Position numbers and translations under genes: made by a program. From Glandiceps talaboti (lineage: Eukaryota; Hemichordata; Enteropneusta; Spengelidae), in NCBI RefSeq assembly GCF_964340395.1, contig NC_135567.1, positions 1,660,109 to 1,724,108 of the forward strand: DNA of 64,000 nt. The letters run 5' to 3'. The notes under the pieces are model-generated. The model did not search any database and had not been told where the DNA came from. It saw only the letters and a list, made by a program, of their open reading frames with translations. The first letter of the stretch is position 1. Every line of letters starts with the position of its first letter. Shown piece after piece: positions 37,701-53,259 of the stretch.

Positions 37701-40700
37701 TGTACATGTATATTGTACTGTATACATTGTATATAGAACTGTACTGGGTGTACATGTATATTGTACTGTATATATTGTATATAGAACTGTACTGGGTGTA
37801 CATGTATATTGTACTGTATATATTGTATATAGAACTGTACTGAGTGTACATGTATATTGTACTGTATACATTGTATATAGAACTGTACTGGGTGTATATG
37901 TATATTGTACTGTATACATTGTATATAGAACTGTACTGGGTGTACATGTATATTGTACTGTATACATTGTATATAGAACTGTACTGGGTGTACATGTATA
38001 TTGTACTGTATATATTGTATATAGACCTGTACTGAGTGTACATGTATATTGTACTGTATATATTGTATATAGAACTGTACTGGGTGTACATGTATATTGT
38101 ACTGTATACATTGTATATAGAACTGTACTGGGTGTACATGTATATTGTACTGTATACATATTGTATATAGAACTGTACTGGGTGTACATGAATATTGTAC
38201 TGTATACACATTGTATATAGAACTGTACTGGGTGTACATGTATATTGTACTGTATATATTGTATATAGAACTGTACTGGGTGTATATGTATATTGTACTG
38301 TATACATTGTATATAGAACTGTACTGGGTGTACATGTATATTGTACTGTATACATTGTATATAGAACTGTACTGGGTGTATATGTATATTGTACTGTATA
38401 CATTGTATATAGAACTGTACTGGGTGTACATGTATATTGTACTGTATACATTGTATATACAACTGTACTGGGTGTACATGTATATTGTACTGTATACATT
38501 GTATATACAACTGTACTGGGTGTACATGTATATTGTACTGTATACATTGTATATACAACTGTACTGGGTGTACATGTATATTGTACTGTATACATTGTAT
38601 ATAGAACTGTACTGGGTGTACATGTATATTGTACTGTATACATTGTATATAGAACTGTACTGGGTGTACATGTATATTGTACTGTATACATTGTATATAG
38701 AACTGTACTGGGTGTACATGTATATTGTACTGTATATATTGTATATAGAACTATACTGGGTGTACATGTATATTGTACTGTATACATATTGTATATAGAA
38801 CTGTACTGGGTGTACATGTATATTGTACTGTATACATTGTATATAGAACTGTACTGGGTGTACATGTATATTGTACTGTATACATTGTATATAGAACTGT
38901 ACTGGGTGTATATGTATATTGTACTGTATATATTGTATATAGAACTGTACTGGGTGTATTTTATTATGTATATTGTACTGTATACATTGTATATAGAACT
39001 GTACTGGGTGTACATGTATATTGTACTGTATACATATTGCATATAGAACTGTACTGGGTGTACATGTATATTGTACTGTATACATTGTATATAGAACTGT
39101 ACTGGGTGTATATGTATATTGTACTGTATACATTGTATATAGAACTGTACTGGGTGTATATGTATATTGTACTGTATACATTGTATATACAACTGTACTG
39201 GGTGTACATGTATATTGTACTGTATACATTGTATATAGAACTGTACTGGGTGTACATGTATATTGTACTGTATACATTGTATATAGAACTGTACTGGGTG
39301 TACATGTATATTGTACTGTATATATTGTATATAGAACTGTACTGGGTGTACATGTATATTGTACTGTATACATTTTATATAGAACTGTACTGGGTGTACA
39401 TGTATATTGTACTGTATACATTGTATATAGAACTGTACTGGGTGTACATGTATATTGTACTGTATATATTGTATATAGAACTGTACTGGGTGTACATGTA
39501 TATTGTACTGTATACATATTGTATATAGAACTGTACTGGGTGTATATGTATATTGTACTGTATATATTGTATATAGAACTGTACTGGGTGTATATGTATA
39601 TTGTACTGTATACATTGTATATAGAACTGTACTGGGTGTACATGTATATTGTACTGTATACATTGTATATAGAACTGTACTGGGTGTACATGTATATTGT
39701 ACTGTATACATTGTATATAGAACTGTACTGGGTGTACATGTATATTGTACTGTATACATTGTATATAGAACTGTACTGGGTGTACATGTATATTTTACTG
39801 TATACATTGTATATAGAACTGTACTGGGTGTACATGTATATTGTACTGTATACATTGTATATAGAACTGTACTGGGTGTATATGTATATTGAACTGTATA
39901 CATTGTATATACAACTGTACTGGGTGTACATGTATATTGTACTGTATACATATTGTATATAGAACTGTACTGGGTGTACATGTATATTTTACTGTATACA
40001 TTGTATATAGAACTGTACTGGGTGTACATGTATATTGTACTGTATACATTGTATATAGAACTGTACTGGGTGTATATGTATATTGTACTGTATACATTGT
40101 ATATAGAACTGTACTGGGTGTACATGTATATTGTACTGTATACATTGTATATAGAACTGTACTGGGTGTATATGTATATTGTACTGTATACATTGTATAT
40201 AGAACTGTACTGGGTGTACATGTATATTTTACTGTATACATTGTATATAGAACTGTACTGGGTGTACATGTATATTGTACTCTATACATTGTATATAGAA
40301 CTGCACTGGGTGTATATGTATATTGTACTGTATACATTGTATATACAACTGTACTGGGTGTACATGTATATTGTACTGTATACATATTGTATATAGAACT
40401 GTACTGGGTGTATATGTATATTGTAGTGTATACAACTGTACTGGGTGTACATGTATATTGTACTGTATACATATTGCAAATAGAACTGTACTGGGTGTAC
40501 ATGTATATTGTACTGTATACATTGTATATAGAACTATACTGGGTGTACATGTATATTGTACTGTATATATTGTATATAGAACTGTACTGGGTGTATATGT
40601 ATATTGTACTGTATATATTGTATATAGAACTGTACTGGGTGTACATGTATATTGTACTGTATACATTGTATATAGAACTGTACTGGGTGTACATGTATAT

Positions 40701-43700
40701 TGTACTGTATACATTGTATATACAACTGTACTGGGTGTACATGTATATTGTACTGTATACATATTGTATATAGAACTGTACTGAGTGTACATGTATATTG
40801 TACTGTATACATTGTATATAGAACTGTACTGGGTGTACATGTATATTGTACTGTATATATTGTATATAGAACTGTACTGGGTGTATATGTATATTGTACT
40901 GTATATATATTGCATATAGAACTGTACTGGGTGTACATGTATATTGTACTGTATATATTGTAAGAACTGTACTGGGTGTACATGTATATTGTACTGTATA
41001 CATTGTATATAGAACTGTACTGGGTGTATATGTATATTGTACTGTATACATATTGTATATAGAACTGTACTGGGTGTACATGTATATTGTACTGTATATA
41101 TTGTATATAGAACTGTACTGGGTGTATATGTATATTGTACTGTATACATTGTATATACAACTGTACTGGGTGTACATGTGTATTGTACTGTATACATATT
41201 GTATATAGAACTGTACTGGGTGTACATGTATATTGTACTGTATACATATTGTATATAGAACTCTACTGGGTGTACATGTATATTGTACTGTATATATTGT
41301 ATATAGAACTCTACTGGGTGTACATGTATATTTTACTGTATACATTGTATATAGAACTGTACTGGGTGTACATGTATATTTTACTGTATACATTGTATAT
41401 AGAACTGTACTGAGTGTATATGTATATTGTACTGTATACATTGTATATAGAACTGTACTGGGTGTATATGTATATTGTACTGTATACATTGTATATAGAA
41501 CTGTACTGGGTGTACATGTATATTGTACTGTATACATATTGTATATAGAACTGTACTGGGTGTACATGTATATTGTACTGTATACATTGTATATAGAACT
41601 GTACTGGGTGTATATGTATATTGAACTGTATACATTGTATATACAACTGTACTGGGTGTACATGTACATTGTACTGTATACATATTGTATATAGAACTGT
41701 ACTGGGTGTACATGTACATTTTACTGTATACATATTGTATATAGAACTGTACTGGGTGTACATGTATATTGTACTGTATACATATTGTATATAGAACTGT
41801 ACTGGGTGTACATGTATATTTTACTGTATACATTGTATATAGAACTGTACTGGGTGTACATGTATATTGTACTGTATACATTGTATATAGAACTGTACTG
41901 GGTGTATATGTATATTGTACTGTATACATTGTATATAGAACTGTACTGGGTGTACATGTATATTGTACTGTATACATTGTATATAGAACTGTACTGGGTG
42001 TATATGTATATTGTACTGTATACATTGTATATAGAACTGTACTGGGTGTACATGTATATTTTACTGTATACATTGTATATAGAACTGTACTGGGTGTACA
42101 TGTATATTGTACTCTATACATTGTATATAGAACTGCACTGGGTGTATATGTATATTGTACTGTATACATTGTATATGGAACTGTACTGGGTGTACATGTA
42201 TATTGTACTGTATACATATTGTATATAGAACTGTACTGGGTGTATATGTATATTGTAGTGTATACAACTGTACTGGGTGTACATGTATATTGTACTGTAT
42301 ACATATTGCAAATAGAACTGTACTGGGTGTACATGTATATTGTACTGTATACATTGTATATAGAACTGTACTGGGTGTACATGTATATTGTACTGTATAC
42401 ATTGTATATAGAACTGTACTGGGTGTACATGTATATTGTACTGTATATATTGTATATAGAACTGTACTGGGTGTATATGTATATTGTACTGTATACATTG
42501 TATTACAATGTATATAGAACTGTACTGGGTGTACATGTATATTGTACTGTATACATATTGCATATAGAACTGTACTGAGTGTACATGTATATTGTACTGT
42601 ATATATTGTAAGAACTGTACTGGGTGTACATGTATATTGTACTGTATACATTGTATATAGAACTGTACTGGGTGTATATGTATATTGTACTGTATACATA
42701 TTGTATATAGAACTGTACTGGGTGTACATGTATATTGTACTGTATACATATTGTATATAGAACTGTACTGGGTGTACATGTATATTGTACTGTATACATA
42801 TTGTATATAGAACTGTACTGGGTGTATATGTATATTGTACTGTATACATTGTATATAGAACTGTACTGGGTGTACATGTATATTGTACTGTATACATTGT
42901 ATATAGAACTGTACTGGGTGTACATGTATATTGTACTGTATATATTGTATATAGAACTGTACTGGGTGTACATGTATATTGTACTGTATACATATTGTAT
43001 ATAGAACTGTACTGGGTGTACATGTATATTGTACTGTATACATTGTATATAGAACTGTACTGGGTGTACATGTATATTGTACTGTATACATATTGTATAT
43101 AGAACTGTACTGGGTGTACATGTATATTATACTGTATATATTGTATATAGAACTGTACTGGGTGTATATGTATATTGTACTGTATACATTGTATATAGAA
43201 CTGTACTGGGTGTACATGTATATTGTACTGTATACATTGTATATAGAACTGTACTGGGTGTACATGTATATTGTACTGTATATATTGTATATAGAACTGT
43301 ACTGGGTGTACATGTATATTGTACTGTATACATTGTATATAGAACTGTACTGGGTGTACAAGTATATTGTACTGTATACATATTGTATATAGAACTGTAC
43401 TGGGTGTATATGTATATTGTACTGTATACATTGTATATAGAACTCTACTGGGTGTACATGTATATTGTACTGTATACATTGTATATAGAACTGTACTGGG
43501 TGTACATGTATATTGTACTGTATATATTGTATATAGAACTGTACTGGGTGTACATGTATATTGTACTGTATACATATTGTATATAGAACTGTACTGGGTG
43601 TACATGTATATTGTACTGTATATATTGTATATAGAACTGTACTGGGTGTACATGTATATTATACTCTATATATTGTATATAGAACTGTACTGGGTGTATA

Positions 43701-46700
43701 TGTATATTGTACTGTATACATTGTATATAGAACTGTACTGGGTGTACATGTATATTGTACTGTATACATTGTATATAGAACTGTACTGGGTGTATATGTA
43801 TATTGTACTGTATACATATTGTATATAGAACTGTACTGGGTGTACATGTATATTGTACTGTATATATTGTATATAGAACTGTACTGGGTGTACATGTATA
43901 TTATACTCTATATATTGTATATAGAACTGTACTGGGTGTATATGTATATTGTACTGTATACATTGTATATAGAACTGTACTGGGTGTACATGTATATTAT
44001 ACTCTATATATTGTATATAGAACTGTACTGGGTGTATATGTATATTGTACTGTATACATTGTATATAGAACTGTACTGGGTGTACATGTATATTGTACTG
44101 TATATATTGTATATAGAACTGTACTGGGTGTACATGTATATTGTACTGTATACATTGTATATAGAACTGTACTGGGTGTACATGTATATTGTACTGTATA
44201 CATTGTATATAGAACTGTACTGGGTGTACATGTATATTGTACTGTATATATTGTATATAGAACTGTACTGGGTGTACATGTATATTGTACTGTATACATT
44301 GTATATACAACTGTACTGAGTGTACATGTATATTGTACTGTATACATTGTATATAGAACTGTACTGGGTGTACATGTATATTGTACTGTATATATTGTAT
44401 ATAGAACTGTACTGGGTGTACATGTATATTGTACTGTATACATTGTATATAGAACTGTACTGGGTGTACATGTATATTATACTGTATATATTGTATATAG
44501 AACTGTACTGGGTGTATATGTATATTGTACTGTATACATTGTATATAGAACTGTACTGGGTGTACATGTATATTGTACTGTATACATTGTATATAGAACT
44601 GTACTGGGTGTACATGTATATTGTACTGTATATATTGTATATAGAACTGTACTGGGTGTACATGTATATTGTACTGTATACATTGTATATAGAACTGTAC
44701 TGGGTGTACATGTATATTGTACTGTATACATTGTATATGGAACTGTACTGGGTGTACATGTATATTGTACTGTATACATATTGTATATAGAACTGTACTG
44801 GGTGTACATGTATATTATACTGTATATATTGTATATAGAACTGTACTGGGTGTACATGCATATTGTACTGTATATATTGTATATAGAACTGTACTGGGTG
44901 TATATGTATATTGTACTGTATACATTGTATATAGAACTGTACTGGGTGTACATGTATATTGTACTGTATACATTGTATATAGAACTGTACTGGGTGTACA
45001 TGTATATTGTACTGTATATATTGTATATAGAACTGTACTGGGTGTACATGTATATTGTACTGTATACATTGTATATAGAACTGTACTGGGTGTACATGTA
45101 TATTGTACTGTATACATATTGTATATAGAACTGTACTGGGTGTATATGTATATTGTACTGTATATATTGTATATAGAACTGTACTGGGTGTATATGTATA
45201 TTGTACTGTATACATATTGTATATAGAACTGTACTGGGTGTATATGTATATTGTACTGTATACATTGTATATAGAACTGTACTGGGTGTATATGTATATT
45301 GTACTGTATACATATTGTATATAGAACTGTACTGGGTGTACATGTATATTGTACTGTATATATTGTATATAGAACTGTACTGGGTGTACATGTATATTGT
45401 ACTGTATATATTGTATATAGAACTGAACTGGGTGTATATGTATATTGTACTGTATACATTGTATATAGAACTGTACTGGGTGTATATGTATATTGTACTG
45501 TATACATATTGTATATAGAAGTTAACTGTACTGGGTTTACATGTATATTGTACTGTATACATTGTATATAGAACTGTACTGGGTGTACATGTATATTGTA
45601 CTGTATATATTGTATATAGAACTGTACTGGGTGTACATGTATATTGTACTGTATATATTGTATATAGAACTGTACTGGGTGTACATGTATATTGTACTGT
45701 ATACATTGTATATAGAACTGTACTGGGTGTACATGTATATTGTACTCTATACATTGTATATAGAACTGTACTGGGTGTACATGTATATTGTACTGTATAC
45801 ATTGTATATAGAACTGTACTGGGTGTACATGTATATTGTACTGTATACATTGTATATAGAACTGTATTGAGTGTACATGTATATTGTACTGTATATATTG
45901 TATATAGAACTGTACTGGGTGTACATGTATATTGTACTGTATACATTGTATATAGAACTGTACTGAGTGTACATGTATATTGTACTGTATACATTGTATA
46001 TAGATCTGTACTGGGTGTACAATGTATATTGTACTGTATACATTGTATATAGAACTGTACTGGGTGTACATGTATATTGTACTGTATACATTGTATATAG
46101 AACTGAACTGGGTGTACATGTATATTGTACTGTATACATTGTATATAGAACTGTACTGGGTTTACATGTATATTGTACTGTATACATATTGCATATAGAA
46201 CTGTACTGGGTGTACATGTATATTGTACTGTATACATTGTATATAGAACTGTACTGAGTGTACATGTATATTGTACTGTATACATATTGTATATAGAACT
46301 GTACTGGGTGTACATGTATATTGTACTGTATATATTGTATATAGAACTGTACTGGGTGTACATGTATATTGTACTGTATATATTGCATATAGAACTGTAC
46401 TAGGTGTACATGTATATTGTAGTGTATACATTGTATATAGAACTGTACTGGGTGTATATGTATATTGTACTGTATATATTGTATATAGAACTGTACTGGG
46501 TGTACATGTATATTGTACTGTATACATTGTATATAGAACTGTACTGAGTGTACATGTATATTGTACTGTATACATTGTATATAGAACTGTACTGGGTGTA
46601 CATGTATATTGTACTGTATACATTGTATATAGAACAGTACTGGGTGTACATGTATATTGTACTGTATACATTGTATATAGAACTGAACTGGGTGTACATG

Positions 46701-49700
46701 TATATTGTACTGTATACATTGTATATAGATCTGTACTGGGTGTACATGTATATTGTACTGTATATATTGTATATAGAACTGAACTGGGTGTACATGTATA
46801 TTGTACTGTATACATTGTATATAGAACTGTACTGGGTGTACATGTATATTGTACTGTATACATTGTATATAGAACTGTACTGGGTTTACATGTATATTGT
46901 ACTGTATACATATTGCATATAGAACTGTACTGGGTGTACATGTATATTGTACTGTATACATTGTATATAGAACTGTACTGAGTGTACATGTATATTGTAC
47001 TGTATACATGTTGTATATAGAACTGTACTGGGTGTACATGTATATTGTACTGTATACATTGTATTATATAGAACTGTACTGGGTGTACATGTATATTGTA
47101 CTGTATACATATTGCATATAGAATTGTACTGAGTGTACATGTATATTGTACTGTATACATTGTATATAGAACTGTACTGGGTGTACATGTATATTGTACT
47201 GTATACATTGTATATAGAACTGTACTGGGTGTACATGTATATTGTACTGTATACATTGTATATAGAACTGTACTGAGTGTACATGTATATTGTACTGTAT
47301 ACATGTTGTATATAGAACTGTACTGGGTGTACATGTATATTGTACTGTATACATTGTATTATATAGAACTGTACTGGGTGTACATGTATATTGTACTGTA
47401 TACATATTGTATATAGAACTGTACTGGGTGTATATGTATATTGTACTGTATACATTGTATATAGAACTGTACTGGGTGTACATGTATATTGTACTGTATA
47501 CATTGTATATAGAACTGTACTGGGTGTACATGTATATTGTACTGTATACATTGTATATAGAATTGTATTGGGTGTACATGTATATTGTACTGTATACATT
47601 GTATATAGAACTGTACTGGGTGTACATGTATATTGTACTGTATACATTGTATATACAACTGTACTGGGTGTACATGTATATTGTACTGTATACATATTGT
47701 ATATAGAACTGTACTGGGTGTATATGTATATTGTAGTGTATAGAACTGTACTGAGTGTACATGTATATTGTACTGTATACATATTGTATATAGAACTGTA
47801 CTGGGTGTACATGTATATTGTACTGTATATATTGTATATAGAACTGTACTGGGTGTATATGTATATTGTACTGTATACATTGTATATAGAACTGTACTGG
47901 GTGTACATGTATATTGTACTGTATACATTGTATATACAACTGTACTGGGTGTACATGTATATTGTACTGTATATATTGTATATAGAACTGTACTGGGTGT
48001 ACATGTATATTGTACTGTATATATTGTATATAGAACTGTACTGGGTGTATATGTATATTGTACTGTATACATATTGTATATAGAACTGTACTGGGTGTAC
48101 ATGTATATTGTACTGTATATATTGTATATAGAACTGTACTGGGTGTATATGTATATTGTACTGTATACATTGTATATAGAACTGTACTGGGTGTACATGT
48201 ATATTGTACTGTATACATTGTATATACAACTGTACTGGGTGTACATGTATATTGTACTGTATATATTGTATATAGAACTGTACTGGGTGTACATGTATAT
48301 TGTACTGTATACATTGTATATACAACTGTACTGGGTGTACATGTATATTGTACTGTATATATTGTATATAGAACTGTACTGGGTGTATATGTATATTGTA
48401 CTGTATACATTGTATATAGAACTGTACTGGGTGTACATGTATATTGTACTGTATACATTGTATATAGAACTGTACTGGGTGTACATGTATATTGTACTGT
48501 ATATATTGTATATAGAACTGTACTGGGTGTATATGTATATTGTACTGTATATATTGTATATAGAACTGTACTGGGTGTACATGTATATTGTACTGTATAT
48601 ATTGTATATAGAACTGTACTGGGTGTATATGTATATTGTACTGTATACATTGTATATAGAACTGTACTGAGTGTACATGTATATTGTACTGTATACATAT
48701 TGTATATACAACTGTACTGGGTGTACATGTATATTGTACTGTATATATTGTATATAGAACTGTACTGGGTGTACATGTATATTGTACTGTATATATTGTA
48801 TATAGAACTCTACTGGGTGTACATGTATATTGTACTGTATACATTGTATATGGAACTGTACTGGGTGTACATGTATATTGTACTGTATATATTGTATATA
48901 GAACTCTACTGGGTGTACATGTATATTGTACTGTATACATTGTATATGGAACTGTACTGGGTGTACATGTATATTGTACTGTATATATTGTATATAGAAC
49001 TGTACTGGGTGTACATGTATATTGTACTGTATATATTGTATATAGAACTGTACTGGGTGTATATGTATATTGTACTGTATATATTGTATATAGAACTGTA
49101 CTGGGTGTACATGTATATTGTACTGTATACATTGTATATAGAACTGTACTGGGTGTACATGTATATTTTACTGTATACATTGTATATAGAACTGTACTGG
49201 GTGTACATGTATATTGTACTGTATACATTGTATATAGAACTGTACTGGGTGTACATGTATATTGTACTGTATATATTGCATATAGAACTGTACTGGGTGT
49301 ACATGTATATTGTACTGTATACATTGTATATAGAACTGTACTGGGTGTACATGTATATTGTACTGTATACATATTGTATATAGAACTGTACTGGGTGTAC
49401 ATGTATATTGTACTGTATACATTGTATTATATAGAACTGTACTGGGTGTACATGTATATTGTACTGTATACATTGTATATACAACTGTACTGGGTGTACA
49501 TGTATATTGTACTGTATACATATTGTATATAGAACTGTACTGGGTGTATATGTATATTGTAGTGTATACAACTGTACTGGGTGTACATGTATATTGTACT
49601 GTATACATTGTATATAGAACTGTACTGGGTGTACATGTATATTGTACTGTATATATTGTATATAGAACTGTACTGGGTGTATATGTATATTGTACTGTAT

Positions 49701-52700
49701 ACATTGTATATAGAACTGTACTGGGTGTACATGTATATTGTACTGTATACATATTGCATATAGAACTGTACTGGGTGTATATGTATATTGTAGTGTATAC
49801 AACTGTACTGGGTGTACATGTATATTGTACTGTATACATATTGCATATAGAACTGTACTGAGTGTACATGTATATTGTACTGTATACATTGTATATAGAA
49901 CTGTACTGGGTGTACATGTATATTGTACTGTATACATTGTATATAGAACTGTACTGAGTGTACATGTATATTGTACTGTATACATTGTATATAGAACTGT
50001 ACTGGGTGTATATGTATATTGTACTGTATACATTGTATATAGAACTGTACTGAGTGTACATGTATATTGTACTGTATATATTGTATATAGAACTGTACTG
50101 GGTGTACATGTATATTGTACTGTATACATTGTATATAGAACTGTACTGGGTGTATATGTATATTGTACTGTATACATTGTATATAGAACTGTACTGAGTG
50201 TACATGTATATTGTACTGTATACATATTGCATATAGAACTGTACTGGGTGTATATGTATATTGTACTGTATACATTGTATATAGAACTGTACTGGGTGTA
50301 TATGTATATTGTACTGTATACATTGTATATAGAACTGTACTGAGTGTACATGTATATTGTACTGTATATATTGTATATAGAACTGTACTGGGTGTATATG
50401 TATATTGTACTGTATATATTGTATATAGAACTGTACTGGGTGTATATGTATATTGTACTGTATACATTGTATATAGAACTTACTGGGTGTATATGTATAT
50501 TGTACTGTATACATTGTATATAGAACTGTACTGGGTGTATATGTATATTGTACTGTATACATTGTATATACAACTGTACTGGGTGTACATGTATATTGTA
50601 CTGTATATATTGTATATAGAACTGTACTGGGTGTACATGTATATTGTACTGTATACATATTGTATATAGAACTGTACTGGGTGTATATGTATATTGTACT
50701 GTATATATTGTATATAGAACTGTACTGGGTGTATATGTATATTGTACTGTATACATTGTATATAGAACTGTACTGGGTGTACATGTATATTGTACTGTAC
50801 ATATTGTATATAGAACTGTACTGGGTGTATATGTATATTGTACTGTATACATTGTATATAGAACTGTACTGGGTGTACATGTATATTTTACTGTATACAT
50901 TGTATATAGAACTGTACTGGGTGTACATGTATATTGTACTGTATACATTGTATATAGAACTGTACTGGGTGTATATGTATATTGTACTGTATACATTGTA
51001 TATACAACTGTACTGGGTGTACATGTATATTGTACTGTATACATATTGTATATAGAACTGTACTGGGTGTATATGTATATTGTAGTGTATACAACTGTAC
51101 TGGGTGTACATGTATATTTTACTGTATACATTGTATATAGAACTGTACTGGGTGTATATGTATATTGTACTGTATACATATTGCAAATAGAACTGTACTG
51201 GGTGTACATGTATATTGTACTGTATACATTGTATATAGAACTGTACTGGGTGTACATGTATATTGTACTGTATACATTGTATATACAACTGTACTGGGTG
51301 TATATGTATATTGTACTGTATACATATTGCAAATACAACTGTACTGGGTGTACATGTATATTGTACTGTATACATTGTATATAGAACTGTACTGGGTGTA
51401 CATGTATATTGTACTGTATATATTGTATATAGAACTGTACTGGGTGTATATGTATATTGTACTGTATACATTGTATATACAACTGTACTGGGTGTACATG
51501 TATATTGTACTGTATACATATTGTATATAGAACTGTACTGGGTGTATATGTATATTGTACTGTATACATTGTATATAGAACTGTACTGGGTGTACATGTA
51601 TATTGTACTGTATACATATTGCATATAGAACTGTACTGAGTGTACATGTATATTGTACTGTATATATTGTATATAGAACTGTACTGGGTGTACATGTATA
51701 TTGTACTGTATACATTGTATATAGAACTGTACTGGGTGTATATGTATATTGTACTGTATACATTGTATATAGAACTGTACTGGGTGTATATGTATATTGT
51801 ACTGTATACATTGTATATACAACTGTACTGGGTGTACATGTATATTGTACTGTATACATTGTATATAGAACTGTACTGGGTGTACATGTATATTGTACTG
51901 TATATATTGTATATACAACTGTACTGGGTGTACATGTATATTGTACTGTATAGAACTGTACTGGGTGTACATGTATATTGTACTGTATATATTGTATATA
52001 GAACTGTACTGGGTGTACATGTATATTGTACTGTATACATATTGTATATAGAACTGTACTGGGTGTATATGTATATTGTACTGTATATATTGTATATAGA
52101 ACTGTACTGGGTGTACATGTATATTGTACTGTATATATTGTATATAGAACTGTACTGGGTGTATATGTATATTGTACTGTATATATTGTATATAGAACTG
52201 TACTGGGTGTATATGTATATTGTACTGTATATATTGTATATACAACTGTACTGGGTGTACATGTATATTGTACTGTATATATTGTATATACAACTGTACT
52301 GGGTGTACATGTATATTGTACTGTATATATTGTATATAGAACTGTACTGGGTGTATATGTATATTGTACTGTATATATTGTATATAGAACTGTACTGGGT
52401 GTATATGTATATTGTACTGTATATATTGTATATAGAACTGTACTGGGTGTACATGTATATTGTACTGTATATATTGTATATACAACTGTACTGGGTGTAC
52501 ATGTATATTGTACTGTATAGAACTGTACTGGGTGTACATGTATATTGTACTGTATATATTGTATATAGAACTGTACTGGGTGTATATGTATATTGTACTG
52601 TATATATTGTATATAGAACTGTACTGGGTGTACATGTATATTGTACTGTATATATTGTATATAGAACTGTACTGGGTGTATATGTATATTGTACTGTATA

Positions 52701-53183
52701 TATTGTATATAGAACTGTACTGGGTGTATATGTATATTGTACTGTATACATATTGCATATAGAACTGTACTGTCACCTTGCAGTTTCACGATATAAGTTT
52801 TTGACCAATACAGCTTCATCTACAAATTCCCAGATGCATCCCTATTTTATTTTCAGCCCAATCTGCTCAGTATTTTTGGAACTATATATTTTTGACAAAA
52901 AGACACATTTTTAGACCTAATTTGCATATCACTGATGGGATCATCATGTTATGAACACTTCTTAATATAAACACTCTGAAGAACGTGCAGACCACATTTT
53001 CAGATTGATCTGCTGAATAGTTTTTGAGTTAAGTTGTTTGACCAAAAAATCACATTTTTTTACCTAAATCACACATTGGTGGTAAGATCATTTTGATTTG
53101 AACAATTTCCCAAGTAGACACCAAAGGTAATAGACCCACTAAATATCAAAAATTAGTTTGGTGGTTTTTGACTTCACAAGTTG

Positions 53184-53259
<76 letters not shown>

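Noticed and set aside
37213-52914. Dozens of long frames on both strands, up to 1,281 codons
   Set aside because: All are translations of the 48/50-bp array in different frames; they are low-complexity Y/T/V/I peptides with no domain.
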